Positions 20,451 to 31,273 of a DNA stretch of 64,000 bases are shown piece after piece. Source of the DNA: Antilocapra americana (taxonomy: Eukaryota; Chordata; Mammalia; Artiodactyla; Antilocapridae); assembly GCA_007570785.1 (NCBI GenBank), contig ML662442.1:57766518-57830517 (forward strand), in the 5' to 3' direction. The notes below the pieces were generated by a model. The model was not told the DNA's origin, made no database searches, and saw only the letters and a program-made list of their open reading frames with translations. The position numbers and the translations under genes are program-made. How positions within the stretch are numbered: position 1 is the stretch's first letter; every line of letters starts with the position of its first letter.

Positions 20451-22070
20451 TCTAACTACTAACTTCCCCTATTCACTTGCACACACATAGCTGCAAAGTC
20501 TGATTTTTTGTTGTTTCCAAAAGCTAACAAACAAAAACAATTTTAGTGACTACAATAATACTGTTTGACATTTTGCAAATCCCTTTAGTGGTTTTGCTTA
20601 GTAGAAGATAGCTGAATTCCTATCTCTGCTTTCAGTCTGTTGTGTTACGTTGTTTGGTTGAAGCATACGAAGACAATTCAGTCTCACAGAGACATGTAGC
20701 TAAAACAGAGTGGCATATCATAACAGGTTTTTCCAGTGATTGTGGGTAACCTTAGATAACTATACCAACACTCAGTGAATAGTAGTTTCCTAAAGTTTAG
20801 ATGCAGTGTGGTATCTGAAATTATATCAACGAACCTTTCTGATTGTTACATTTCAATCCACTAGTCTATCCACTTTGAATGAATATCTTATCCATGTCAT
20901 TGTTAATTGGAAAATATGGGTTTATTGAGGTCTGCATATCTTCCAAATGTTGACACATTTCATATAAATATATATTTTTAAACCACATTTATTAATGTCA
21001 TCACCGATCACTCCAGAATACTTCTAAGTTTTGAAAAACCATCAAGTTCATGGTGGTAGTTACAAGTTTCTTGAGATTTTAGTTTTCATTTGGAAGCTCA
21101 AGTTTTATCATTGGCAAAAATTGCTGTTGGTTATTTTCCTTGAAGTGACAGGAAAACTTCATTCATTTTTCAAGAAAATGTCTGCCAAATATGCAGGGCT
21201 GAGAAACCACAGTTTGTTCTCTCAAGTAACAAGAGTGTTTCTTTAAAAAAAAAATTTTTTTTTAATGTGTTTGGTTCACAGCTCAAACAATTACATGTGT
21301 GGTTTTCCTCTAGATGGCTGCCTACTTCAGGATGCAGTAAAAGCGCTATATGCAAACTTCCCATTTCATCACACAGAATATTAAAAACAAGTGTACTCCA
21401 GAGTTAAGAGTTAATGATAATGAAATTAGTATTTTTTTTTTTACTGTGTCATCAAGAACACTCTCAAGGACTGGTTTTTGCTTTTCTTTTTTCCTTCTTT
21501 TACATGAGTGCATATGTTAAAATATATAATAACTATATTTGAGTGCCACTGACCTGGATCATGCTAAGATGCTAATTTTTTTGTTTTTATATCATCAGCA
21601 AAAAAAAAAAAAAAGAAAGCATAATTTTAAAAAGCAAATAACCTCTTAGCATCATTATGAAAATCATTTTGATGGTATAGACCTCAGGGACCCCCAGGGA
21701 TCCACAGACCACATTTTGAGAGCTAACATCTAAACCATCCAAATTCAAACAATTAATAAACTCCCTGGGACCCAATTTCCTATTCCAGGGAGAGGAAATT
21801 TGAGTTAGGTGCCTGCTCCTAGCCCTCAGTGTGGCCAGCCATGTGCTCATGAGGTCAGTTGTCTCCTTAGCAATGACCATGGGACCAGAGAGTCTGAAAA
21901 GAGATACACAAGGCTGGCAAAGCTGAGATTCAGGAAAGGGTGAGGTTAAGAGCGCCATGAACTTGAAAAAAAGAGGTGGGATGGTGAGGGAATTCAGCAG
22001 GAATATATCTTGGATCTTGACCAGATAGCTTTTAACAACTGAAGTATACATGAAGTTTTGCAGATTCCAA
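20451..22070. other. Unclassified A/T-rich stretch
   Basis: No named repeat and no gene. It includes the 173-codon minus-strand frame 21587-22108, which opens in an A-rich tract, has no domain, and overlaps the edge of a MIR at its right end; I treat it as chance. Confidence 0.35.
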
Positions 22071-22074
22071 AGTG

Positions 22075-22250
22075 GTTTCACATGCATTACCTCATTTAAT
22101 CCTTCCAACAGCTTTGTGAGATGAACATGAGTACAGCCTCTTACAAGTGAGGGAACAGTATCTGAGAGAGGTCAAGGCACTTGTACGGTCTCCTAACAAA
22201 GAAGTGACAGAACTTAAGGTCTTCAGACTTGAAGTGAAGGGGTCATTCAC
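22075..22250 (-). mobile_element. MIR fragment
   Basis: TGCATTACCTCATTTAATCC, TTCCAACAGCTTTGTGAGAT, GAGGTCAAGGCACTTG, AAGAAGTGACAGAACTTAAG follow the minus-strand MIR. Confidence 0.6.
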
Positions 22251-22465
22251 CCAGGGCCAGCTGCCTGCCATGTAGTCATTCCCTAGGTGACCAGCAAGAT
22301 GTGCTCAAGAGTGTGGCTAAGGACTTGGATGGGGATCCTGTACCTGGGAAGAGGGTGGGTGAAAGAAAGAAAATTTCCAGCTCCCTGCCTAGAGCCCAAG
22401 AGTCAGGCAACCTTAACTTTCTTGAACTCTGGACAATCGAGCACTGCAAGGACACTGTGGACTGA

Positions 22466-22629
22466 CTCCCCCATCCATATGGGCTACCTCCCCCATATAT
22501 ATATGGGTTAACTCCCCCATCCATATGGGCTACCTCCCCCATATGGACTAACTCTCCCATATATATATGGCCTAACTCCTCCATAAATATATATAGGCTA
22601 CCTCCCCCATCCATATGCGCTGACTCCCC
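22466..22629. repeat. CTCCCCCAT-CCATATGG minisatellite, seven units
   Basis: Seven units of 18-26 bases start at 22466, 22488, 22512, 22534, 22552, 22576 and 22602, with an eighth begun at 22624. Each starts CTCCCCCAT (or a one-base variant), has an ATATGG-type core that is self-complementary (CCATATATATATGG), and ends GCTAC or CTAA. Two unit types (with CCATATGGGCTAC and with an AT stretch) roughly alternate. The long minus-strand frame over it is a repeat artefact. Confidence 0.9.
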
Positions 22630-22858
22630 ACATGGAGTGGTGTGGCCACTCCTTTAACTCTTGTGGGAATGAGCCTGCCTTCTACATAGTGCTCACTGAC
22701 AGTAAAGCACTTCCTCTTATGGGAAAAGAACACTGCTTTCAAAAAACAAAATGTGAAAGGATGTATTACTTACTAACTATCTGATGTGAATTCTTGTGTT
22801 CAGACCAGGAATTAAAATATACACTTTGCTACATTATAAACACTTTTTTTTCCTACAG

Positions 22859-22926
22859 TCAACCAGCTGGTGGACGTTCTCCATGAGAAAGAGCCATCAG
22901 GTCTAAACAGAGAGTCATCCGCTTAG
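22859..22926 (+). other. Weak candidate terminal exon
   Basis: A good acceptor (pyrimidine run and CCTACAG at 22841-22858) is followed by an open stretch reading NQLVDVLHEKEPSGLNRESS-Ala and then a TAG at 22924. Only 22 codons are open, no poly-A signal follows closely, and no partner exon is visible. By-eye splice sites of this quality occur by chance; this is a lead, not a gene call. Confidence 0.15.
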
Positions 22927-23204
22927 GGAATCTGGCTTTGATCCTCTCTCTGACACAATCCTGTTTCCTCTAACCCCTCTCACCCAATATCAGTTTTTAG
23001 GATATTATTCCAAAGGGGTTGAGCCCAGAGGAAATGAAGATTAAAGTTATAAAGAAAACCAACAGCACGCTTTTTAAATAGCTTGGCTATTTCATGAGAA
23101 GATCCAGGCTGAGGTTTAAAGCAAAGCCAGTGAGACATCACCATGGAGGACAACAGGCTGTTATCAACACCCTCAGGGCAAGGTGTCCAGTATGCTGGTC
23201 AGTC

Positions 23205-23287
23205 GTGTTCAAGCCCTGGTCTGGGAAGATCCACTAGAGAAGGAAATGGCACCCATTCCAATATACTTGCCTGGAGAACCCCAGCTC
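23205..23287 (+). mobile_element. Degenerate Bov-tA fragment
   Basis: CAAGCCCTGGTCTGGGAAGA, then AGAGAAGGAAATGGCACCCA and ATATACTTGCCTGGAGAACC: the centre of a Bov-tA with both ends lost. Confidence 0.65.
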
Positions 23288-24148
23288 TCAATAAATTTCT
23301 GTTGACAATACCTGCCTGAAGGAGTCAGTCCGACAGCACTGCTGACCCCATTGCATCTGATCCTTTTTGCTTTTATTTGAACTATATCAATTTTGTTCTC
23401 TTTTATTTTGTCATTCCTTCTCACATTCTAATGATAAAAAAAAATAATAATTTTGAAAGGCAATTCATTCCAACCTAGTTTGAGCAAGTTGCAACAATGA
23501 AAATTTAGAGAGAGAAGGAAAAAAAATCTAAAAACCCAAAGTCTTCTGCTTTATTAAGAAGATTTTTAAAAATCTGCTTATCTAGTTCCCTTCCTTGTTA
23601 AATAGAAGACGTCGTCTCCATGACAAATTGATGTTCCTTTTAGGGGAGAAAGAATAAATAATATAATAATGACAGTTTAGCTCCCCTTTGACATTCACTA
23701 ACCATGAGTCTGTTGCGTTTGAGGTTTCCCACCACCTATTAGCAAGATGGTACCAAAACTGGGACAAATTACCATGCAAATTGCCATCATAAATTAAATG
23801 CTATTACTTTGTGAAAATAAATCTAAGTAAGTTCTGACCCAGAGAGTTAAAGTGCCAGGCATAGGGAGGATGGAGCAGAGGAGAGGTAGAGAGTGGTTTT
23901 GAGTGTGACCACACCATTACACTTTAATATTTTAGAAAAGCTACAGAGTATTTGGGATATCTGGAGGAATTTTGTGTCTTGCCTCTAGGCTTTCGACAAA
24001 ACTTTACTTCAGCAGAACACTGCCTTGAAGTTCAGGATAAGGGTTAACAAAAGGATGGGTCTTCTTGGGGCAACTTTAGCTGAAATATGAAGAAATGCAC
24101 AGAAAAACAAAGGTTTGGGGGATGGGGAGTGCAATATTTGTTGTGGTT
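23288..24148. other. Unclassified stretch
   Basis: A/T-rich, no gene or named repeat. Confidence 0.35.
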
Positions 24149-24156
24149 CTGTAGAG

Positions 24157-24438
24157 CAAGGGTCCCCAACCTCCAGGATCTAATGCATGATAATCTGAGA
24201 TGGAGATGTAATAATAACAGAAATACAACAAATACAATGCCCTTGAATCATTCCGAAACCTTCCCCCACTCCCCCACCCACCTCACCCCCTCCCTCACCC
24301 ACTTCACCCCCCACCCCCCACCCCCCACCCACACCCGACCCCCCCCACCTCCACCTCCACCCCCCCACCCCCGCCAACCATGGGAAAAGTCATTTTTCAC
24401 CAAATCGGTCCCTGGTGCTGAAAGTGTTGGGACCACTG
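24157..24438 (+). mobile_element. MER1-type hAT-Charlie element with target duplication
   Basis: Begins CAAGGGTCCCCAACCTCCAG and ends CTGGTGCTGAAAGTGTTGGG-ACCACTG, the two terminal inverted repeats. Interior words CTAATGCATGATAATCTGAG and CTTGAATCATTCCGAAACC fit the MER1 group. Flanked by CTGTAGAG (24149-24156) and CTGTGGAG (24439-24446), an 8-base hAT target duplication with one mismatch. Its centre has been expanded into a C-rich tract. Confidence 0.82.
24253..24375. repeat. C-rich tract; minus strand G-quadruplex-prone
   Basis: About 120 bases made almost only of C with A and T (CCCCCCACCCCCCACC and similar). On the minus strand this gives many runs of three to seven G separated by one to four bases, far more than the four runs needed for a G-quadruplex. 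Near-repeat CCCCCCA steps suggest slippage expansion of the short C run that MER1 elements normally carry here. Open frames over it (Gly/Trp-rich on minus, Pro/Thr/His-rich on plus) are artefacts. Confidence 0.92.
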
Positions 24439-24446
24439 CTGTGGAG

Positions 24447-26045
24447 GTTCTGATATTGCATTTCCTGGCTTCCCCATTACCACACAAATGACCTTCACCA
24501 CAGCTCCCAGGAGTGATTCACTGCTCCCCACTAGACCTCTCTCCACTAATCAGAAGCTTGTTAAACAAGTCGTACAGAAGCCGGCAGGTAGCCCATCAAA
24601 CCGGCGGTGAGGTGTGATGCCTCCCACCTCCGCCTCCCCTCCCATTGATTCACTCCCTGAGTGATCCTGGGGGCCTGGCTCAGCTATTGAAGTACTTTAT
24701 TGAACAAAACTGTATAAAAGGAAAAAAGAATCCAGGCAGGAGTACCAGTCTTTAAAAACCAATTTTTGCAGCCTTGTTTCTACCCATCTTTCATCCATCT
24801 TACATCTCTCCTCCCTCTTTATTCTTTCCAAGCGCCTGCTGGATTTGCTCAAGATGTATGAATTGCTGTGAGGTTTCCGCACCTTTTCTATTTTTGGCAG
24901 CCTCCAGTTAAGCATTTCCCAATGCCCTGATGCTTCTCTGCCTGCCCATGCCTGTGTTACCCTCCCAGCTGCCTGGGAACAACCCTATTTTGCAAGTTAC
25001 CACATGTGAAGGCGCTGGAGTTTTGCTAGGATGTTTTGAAATGATGAAACTGATCTGTCCCCCAAGGAGACTGACTCAGCAAAGATCATTACAAAGACTC
25101 CACATCTTATGATCGTGGGAAAGAGAAATTAGAGTTGGGATTAGTTTGGAAGATTCCAGTTTTCAGTATTGCACAAGTGGTGCTAAGATATTTTGAACAA
25201 GTCATGAGAAAATAGGATATCTTCCTTAAACTTAAATGTGCATACTGTATAAATATACTTATTAAGTCTGAATAGACACAAAAGCTTAGCACTTAATCAC
25301 TCACCTTCAAAGTAGACTACAAACTTGATAAAATTAATCTGAACCCACACCCCAATAGAGAAGTCAGTATTATCAATCCCCATACATTTTCAAACGGAAA
25401 AACCTAGCCACAGTCAGCTTTCAAAAACTGTCCAAAGAAAATCAGCATGAATTAGCATGCGTGGCTTATAGAGAAACAGCACCAGACAAAGGATAATGGA
25501 GGGGGGAAAAAATGCACGGAGATACATGTAGAAAAAAGTCATTCTGAAATCTAATGACTATTCCCTCTGGAAGGGAATATAAGTCCAGCTTTAAGCAACT
25601 ATATAAGACCAGTTTTCTTCATAGAATATACTACTTTGAAATTATTGCAGATAATATACTTATACAAATGAACCAAATTGGGCCAGTGTTTTCAAAAAGA
25701 CAAAGATTCCTTCTTGAAAATCGTATCAGACTTTGAAGTAAAAATAAGTATTTATTATTGCAAGAGGAATATGCTACAGTAATTAATGATGATTATGAAA
25801 GATGCTAATTGTATATGAAAATTAATGAGAACTTTTCAGTAGTTAAATAGAGAGGGAAATAGATGTACAGTTAATACAACTATTATGAGTACATTTGCGG
25901 ACAGTGGCAGAAAGAATAGATTTTTATTGAGTCAATAAATGTAAATCCTTATGAAAATAATAATGCAAGTCAAAATAATAGAGATTAGATTATATCATAA
26001 TTTTAATACTTTTGCCATTATTTGTATACTAGTACAAAACAAAAA
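24447..26045. other. Unclassified stretch
   Basis: No gene found. 24540-24640 carries a few CpGs (CAAACCGGCGGTGAGG), and 25770-25840 is dense in TAATTA/TTAATGA words that homeodomain proteins can bind, but such words are common in A/T-rich DNA. Frames are 60-72 codons at most. Confidence 0.35.
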
Positions 26046-26257
26046 GGGCTTCCCTGGTGACTCAGCAAAAAGAATCCACCTGCCAATGCAGGAAATGTGG
26101 GTTCTATCCCTGGATTGAGAAGAGTCCCTGGAGAAGGAAATAGCAACCCACTCCAGTTTTCTTGCTGGGGAAATCCCATGGCCAGAGGATCCTGGTGGAC
26201 TATAGTCCACGCAGTCACAAAAGAGTTATACAGGACTTAGCAACTAAACAACAACAA
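26046..26257 (+). mobile_element. Bov-tA SINE
   Basis: GGGCTTCCCTGGTGACTCAG, CCTGCCAATGCAGGAAATGT, CAACCCACTCCAGTTTTCTT, then CAGGACTTAGCAACTAAACA and an ACAACAAGAAGAAG tail. Confidence 0.94.
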
Positions 26258-26494
26258 GAAGAAGACATTAAATACAATAATCTTTAAGAACTCAAAAAAA
26301 TTTTCTTGCTTGAGAATAACCTATAATACTAGACCATATTGCCTGAGATTTTCTTCCCTTCTTCATCCAAAACACTGACTTTTTCTCCTTGTTCACCTTA
26401 CAGTACTGTTATTGAATAGTTATTAGAGATATTAGAAGCCCATGCTAAGAGGATAACTAAGAATCAAATGAAAGTGAGTTCAGAAGCTGGTTCT

Positions 26495-26602
26495 GGGACT
26501 TCCCTGGCAGTTCAGTGGCTAAGGCTTTGCCTTCCAATGCAGGGGATTCTAGTTCAATCCCTGGCTGGGGAGCTAAGATCCCACATGCTTTGTGGCCAAA
26601 AG
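26495..26602 (+). mobile_element. CHR-type tRNA SINE
   Basis: GGGACTTCCCTGGCAGTTCA, CTTCCAATGCAGGGGATTCT, AGTTCAATCCCTGGCTGGGG, GATCCCACATGCTTTGTGGC. Short form. Confidence 0.88.
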
Positions 26603-27174
26603 AAAGTCTTTTCTTATTGAGGTTGCTCTCCAAAACCCTTCAATTGCCCTCTTCCTCCAAGCAAGCCTTCCTCCATACAGTTCTCCCTTGGTTGCCTCTT
26701 CTCCTCCATAGTATAGTTCTCTGAGTTTACTCCCCAGTTTTAGAGCTGCACTCCCAAACTCTGCCCACTGAGTTCTGTACCAACCCAGTAATCATACACA
26801 AAGATGTTCAAGTTCAAAGCCTTTCATTTTCATAGTTCTTTGTACACAATCCTTCCTCATCACAGCAAAACTCAATTTAGAATAACATAATGACAGTAAG
26901 AGTATATCAAAAAGAAACTGAGAAAAAATACTGTATTCAGTCATTCAGTCTTTATTGAGCACCCAGTATGTATGTATGGGAATATGGTGGCAAATTAGAC
27001 AAGATCCCTGGTGCCTCCCATGCAGCTTCCACCTGGTGTGGGAGAAACAGGGCACCCTGCCCAGAGAGGTCCCTCTCTGCATACGTGGAGGAAAACACTC
27101 AAGATCTGAGATCTTGCCTGGGCTCTGCCACTAAACAACTATGTGACAAAGTTTTCCATCAAATGAAAGGGAGT
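26603..27174. other. Unclassified stretch with a small L2-like piece
   Basis: TTCAGTCATTCAGTCTTTAT followed by TGAGCACCCAGTATGTATG (26936-26975) is a short minus-strand L2 3' end. The rest is not recognised. Confidence 0.35.
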
Positions 27175-27293
27175 GGGAATTCCCTGGAAGTCCAGTGGTT
27201 AGGACTCTGCGCTTCCCACTGCAGGGAGCACAGGTTCAGTCCTTGGTCTGAAAACTAAAATCTCGAATGGCACACAGTGCAGCTGAAAATAAA
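27175..27293 (+). mobile_element. CHR-type tRNA SINE
   Basis: GGGAATTCCCTGGAAGTCCA, TAGGACTCTGCGCTTCCCAC, GGTTCAGTCCTTGGTCTGAA, then AAAATAAAATGAGG. Confidence 0.85.
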
Positions 27294-27477
27294 ATGAGGC
27301 AATAGTATTAGAAACGGAAGATATTGGCGGAAGTTCTCAAAGATTTCCTTCACCCTTGGGTCTTCCCAAGGTGATCCTCTCCCAAATGGCAGTGAAATCA
27401 AATGCAAACCTATCTCATTTGGCGGCTGTCCTAGGCAGACACTGATGAGAAAGGATCTACAAGTCAAAAATTGGTTA

Positions 27478-27667
27478 CTTTTATTCTTTTTATTGAAGTA
27501 TATTTTATTTACAATATTACATTCATTTCAGGTGTACAGCATAGCAATTCAGTATTTTGTAGATTATGTTACATTATAGGTTTTTACAAGATAATGGCTA
27601 TAATTTCCTGTGCTATACAGTATATCCTTATTGCTTATCTATTTTCTACATAGTAGTTTTTATCTTT
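27478..27667 (-). mobile_element. L1 3' end
   Basis: TTTTTATTGAAGTATATTTT, TTCATTTCAGGTGTACAGCA, TTCCTGTGCTATACAGTATA, TCCTTATTGCTTATCTATTT: a 5'-truncated L1 3' end on the minus strand. Confidence 0.85.
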
Positions 27668-28829
27668 TAATCTGGGCGTTTTGCCCAGTGATGATGTATA
27701 AATGCCTTTTGTGGTCTATTTCTTGCCAAGCAGTTGCAAGCTCAGATGTTTTGGGGATCAAATCAACGTGTAAAATAACAAATGTGTAAAGCAGTCATAT
27801 GAAATGAAACTCAAAACACAGAACACAGTCGAGATTCAGACTCAAACTGTTTGAAAATTATGACTCTTAATCAATGTTTAGAGGGAGAGAAAAGTACTTC
27901 TTAAACTTAAAAGTAAGGTCGCCCTCTGAAAATGACCCTAGTAAGTAAGAGTCAATACATAATGGATGAGATTAGCTATCAGTAGAAAACTGGTCTGTAC
28001 TAAGACTGTGGCCGAGGAGTCACTCCCTCTAGTGTTAGTCAAATTATCTAGAGTGAATCTCTTTCCTATAGTGCTGAAGGAAATTTTAAAAAATAAGAAA
28101 TACAAAAGATGGCTTGTCTTTCCCACAGCCATTCCTTTCCCTGCTTTACCATTGTCAGAGCCTACCTCCCTTTATAGGCTATGAAAATGCCTTTCACAGC
28201 CTCTCTTGTTGCTAAAGAAGGGGATAGTGTTCCAGCCAAGAAGGCATGAGGCGAAAACTGCTGAACGTCATCAGAGAAAAGTTTTCTCTGTTATAATCAT
28301 CACTTTCACCATCATCATCAACAATAACGCCAGAAAAAAGCCTATCACTTCCCTGGGCCAAGACACTAAGGAAAAAGCTATAAACTCTTCAAAGTGAGTG
28401 CACAAAAGTATAATTTGAGCTTCAAAAGAGTTGTTATTACAAATCTATGTTTACTCTTGGAAGATGCTTTACAGATCAAAGGGCTGTATCCATCTCTCCA
28501 GACACTTTCCAATCAAACTCTGTATTAAATAAGAAACCATGTTTGGAAAAACTGAAAATTCTGAGAGAAAACTGTCACATTCAGAAAAAAGTTGACAGTG
28601 AATAGTTTGCTATGGGACATCAAAGTTTGCCCAGAAAGACCTAGAACAATTTTTATGAAGATTCTCCAGCATGATTAAATATCCTGCTTAATAGCAAATA
28701 AGATAGATTTGGCAGCTGCAGTTGGGGATCTCTGTCAAGGGAAGTATTAGGATACAGTAAATAGAATAACTAAATATAGTAAAATTGTAGTGCCTTCTTC
28801 ATCTTTCTCCAAATAAAAAAGAATGTCAA
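27668..28829. other. Unclassified stretch
   Basis: No named repeat or gene; short frames only. Confidence 0.35.
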
Positions 28830-28912
28830 GGGACTTCCCTGGTGGTCCAGTGATTAAGACTCTGTTTCCAATGCAAGGGGACATGGGTTTGAGTCCTGGT
28901 CTGGAGTAACTT
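28830..28912 (+). mobile_element. CHR-type tRNA SINE, short
   Basis: GGGACTTCCCTGGTGGTCCA, TGATTAAGACTCTGTTTCCA, GGGTTTGAGTCCTGGTCTGG: the tRNA-derived head only. Confidence 0.85.
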
Positions 28913-30853
28913 TTAAGAATATCTCCTGTCACTGAAAGGCAGAGATACTAGGGAGACAAGTCTAGGCCCTCATGCCTAGTGGTAGGAGGGCAGAGGTAAG
29001 ACCCCTTGTTTTTTTTTTTATCTTCAAGGGATGTCCTGGAATGCCCTAGATCACTGAATCTCCAAAAACGTCACCAATATGCAAGTCCCTGAGTCTTCTG
29101 GGGACTTCTCTCTCTTCTCTTGGCAGATGCCTGATTCTGCTAAGGTACCTTCTACTTCCTGCTCACGAGATCCACTCAGCAAGTGCCACATGGCGATCTG
29201 ATGACTGTCCACCTGACTGAAGTCCATGTGATAGAAAGCAGGAGCATCTACTTAGTCCTGGGGCAAGAGCACGAATGTTTACTGCTGCCCTTATATGATG
29301 GTGAACTACTTTTGATCTCCCCTTTTAGCAGAGAAACAGAAGTAAGAGTTCACAAGATCCACAGCCCTTCATGGTCCAATTCCCTTCAGATTTACCTCTT
29401 CACACATCCACCTAATGTTCAGATGTATTCATCAGCTCCGGCAATTCCTCCAATGCGTAAGCTATTTTTTCCTGAAGCAAAAACTGCACTTTCTGTTTGC
29501 TTTGTTCTGATACTAACCGTCATTTATGCCTGCAGTGGTAGATTTTGGTGAGAAGAGTCACCTGCCTCAGGTAAACTAATTATATAGTCTCCAAGTAAGT
29601 GAAGTCTCCTCGCTTTAGCAAAGAGAATAAGGATTTTTTCACCAACCTGGAAGTTTAAGACAGTTTGAAAGATTCCACATTCTCAGGCTTGTTCTCCCTA
29701 ATGTCCCTGTCCCTGTCTCATCAGGATCCTGCCATTGACGTAGGAGACTTGTCAAACCACACATTCAGTCTCCTTTGTAATTCTGCCCCCATCACAATTG
29801 AACCTTGGTTCTAATTTTCAGCAGAATATGCCCACAACCACAAGAGACAAAAGTCTCCTTAAATTGTGCCATGGAGGCCTTCTGCCTTGAGTCAACAGCT
29901 GACTGACCCAGACCTGAGTTATTCTTTTCTCAAGGCTGCCATAGCAAGCAATCAAATCTCCACAGTCTTTATAATTCGCATTGCCCTTGTGACGTTCAGA
30001 TGCATAACCGCTAATAACTTAATGCTTTCCCTGCCACTGGGACCTCATCCTAACTCACCATGAATGAGTCTTGGTAACTGTGATGCTATTACACACCAGG
30101 ATTAATCACCATCCAGCCACTACCAGCAACACGGTTCTTATCGCCATCTGACTGGCAAATGACCCACTCTAAAATCCCATGAGGGCTTGCTTTCTGGTGT
30201 CATTTCTGACACCAACTATCTCACCCCAGGTTGCCCTGAGAGTTGAACCCCAAACAAGGTCAGTGTACAGGGAGTTATTTGGGAAATGATCCTAACGAGC
30301 TGGACTGAGGAACAAGAGGAGTGAGAGGAACAAGACTCCTAAAAGGCATCTCAGAACTGGTTGCCAAGTACAAAGAAGGAAGCTGTTGTTCACTGGCTCT
30401 CATTCCCCATGGGTCAAGGATGAACCCATGGATACTAATTCCCCTCGACTTCATGTTTTCCCATTCACGAATGTCCAGAGATTCTGCGGATATCAGAGAA
30501 GTTCTAGGGCAGAAATCAGAGGTTGAAATAAGGTGGTATCAGAATAAAATTGCATGCAGTTAGTCTAAACCTACAGGGAACTAGTTACCACAGCAGTGGC
30601 CAGAGTAAGTGGTGGAACCAGAAAGATGGACAGTTCACACAAGAAGTGTTCAAAAACTGCTGTATTAGAGAAACAAAAACACATTGAATCAAACCAAAAA
30701 TAGATGTGTGCAGAAGAATGCTGAATCCTGGAATTTAGCATCTTTCTGCCTCAAAGAACCAGTTCTGGCACCTGATTAAATATAGCTAATTGAACACTTG
30801 TATTTTACTCCTCCTGCCAAAATCTCACAAAATGAAAGTAAAAGAATAGAAAA
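28913..30853. other. Unclassified 1.9 kb stretch, possibly old LTR material
   Basis: The 122-codon frame at 29183-29551 and the 80-codon frame at 30321-30563 have no recognised domain. The 29700-30350 part has the balanced composition and lack of simple repeats often seen in old LTRs, but I cannot name a family. Confidence 0.3.
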
Positions 30854-30960
30854 GGTCCCAAATAATAAAGCCTTGAATATATCTTGTAAACCTGGACTCT
30901 GTAAGAAAAACAATTTTGTCCTTGATTTTTACTATGTGGATGTCTAAAGATAAGTCATGA
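30854..30960 (+). repeat. Inverted-repeat arm 1
   Basis: From GGTCCCAAATAATAAAGCCT to TCTAAAGATAAGTCATGA. It is matched on the opposite strand by 31894-32001, with words such as CTTGTAAACCTGGACTC and ACAATTTTGTC identical and only scattered changes. It is either one arm of an old DNA element or one of two oppositely oriented copies of an unnamed repeat. Confidence 0.8.
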
Positions 30961-30972
30961 TCTTATCTTTAG
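30944..30972. repeat. 11-bp perfect palindrome with 7-base loop
   Basis: CTAAAGATAAG, loop TCATGAT, CTTATCTTTAG. The arms are perfect reverse complements. It overlaps the inner end of inverted-repeat arm 1; no terminator role is implied in animal DNA. Confidence 0.9.
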
Positions 30973-31061
30973 ATATAAGGAACAAAGAAAATGAGCTCAG
31001 ACACAGAAATCAACAGGAATGTTGGAAGCTATAATACAAGTGGAGAAGTAGTCACCGATTT

Positions 31062-31273
31062 GTCGTTGTTGTTCAGTCTCTATGTCATGTCTGACTCTTT
31101 GAGATCCCATGGACTGTAGCCTGCCAGGCTCCTCTGTCCATGGGATTTCCAAGGAAAGAATACTGGAATGGGTTGCCTTTCCTTTCTCCAGGGGATCTTC
31201 CTGATCCAGGGATCAAACCCACATCTTCTGCATTATAGGTTGGTTCTTTAACACTGAACAATCTGGGAAGCCC
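31062..31273 (-). mobile_element. Bov-tA SINE
   Basis: CATGTCTGACTCTTTGAGAT, CTGTAGCCTGCCAGGCTCCT, GGGGATCTTCCTGATCCAGG, head at the right ending CAATCTGGGAAGCCC. AGTCACCGATTT on the left and AGTCATTGGTTT on the right look like the aged target duplication. It lies between the two inverted-repeat arms. Confidence 0.94.

Noticed and set aside
21587..22108. 173-codon minus-strand open frame
   Set aside because: No domain or signal peptide, the translation starts within MIR-derived sequence, and it ends in an A-run tract. The length is compatible with chance in 64 kb.
22466..22629. CArG boxes (SRF sites) in the CCATAT repeats
   Set aside because: The A/T cores are four or ten bases long, not the six required by the CC(A/T)6GG consensus.
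24087..24491. Pro/His/Thr-rich and Gly/Trp-rich open frames
   Set aside because: Translation of a C-rich low-complexity tract; both strands stay open simply because stop codons cannot form there.
25770..25840. Cluster of TAATTA words as a possible homeodomain enhancer
   Set aside because: Expected in DNA this A/T-rich; no conservation information is available from the window itself.
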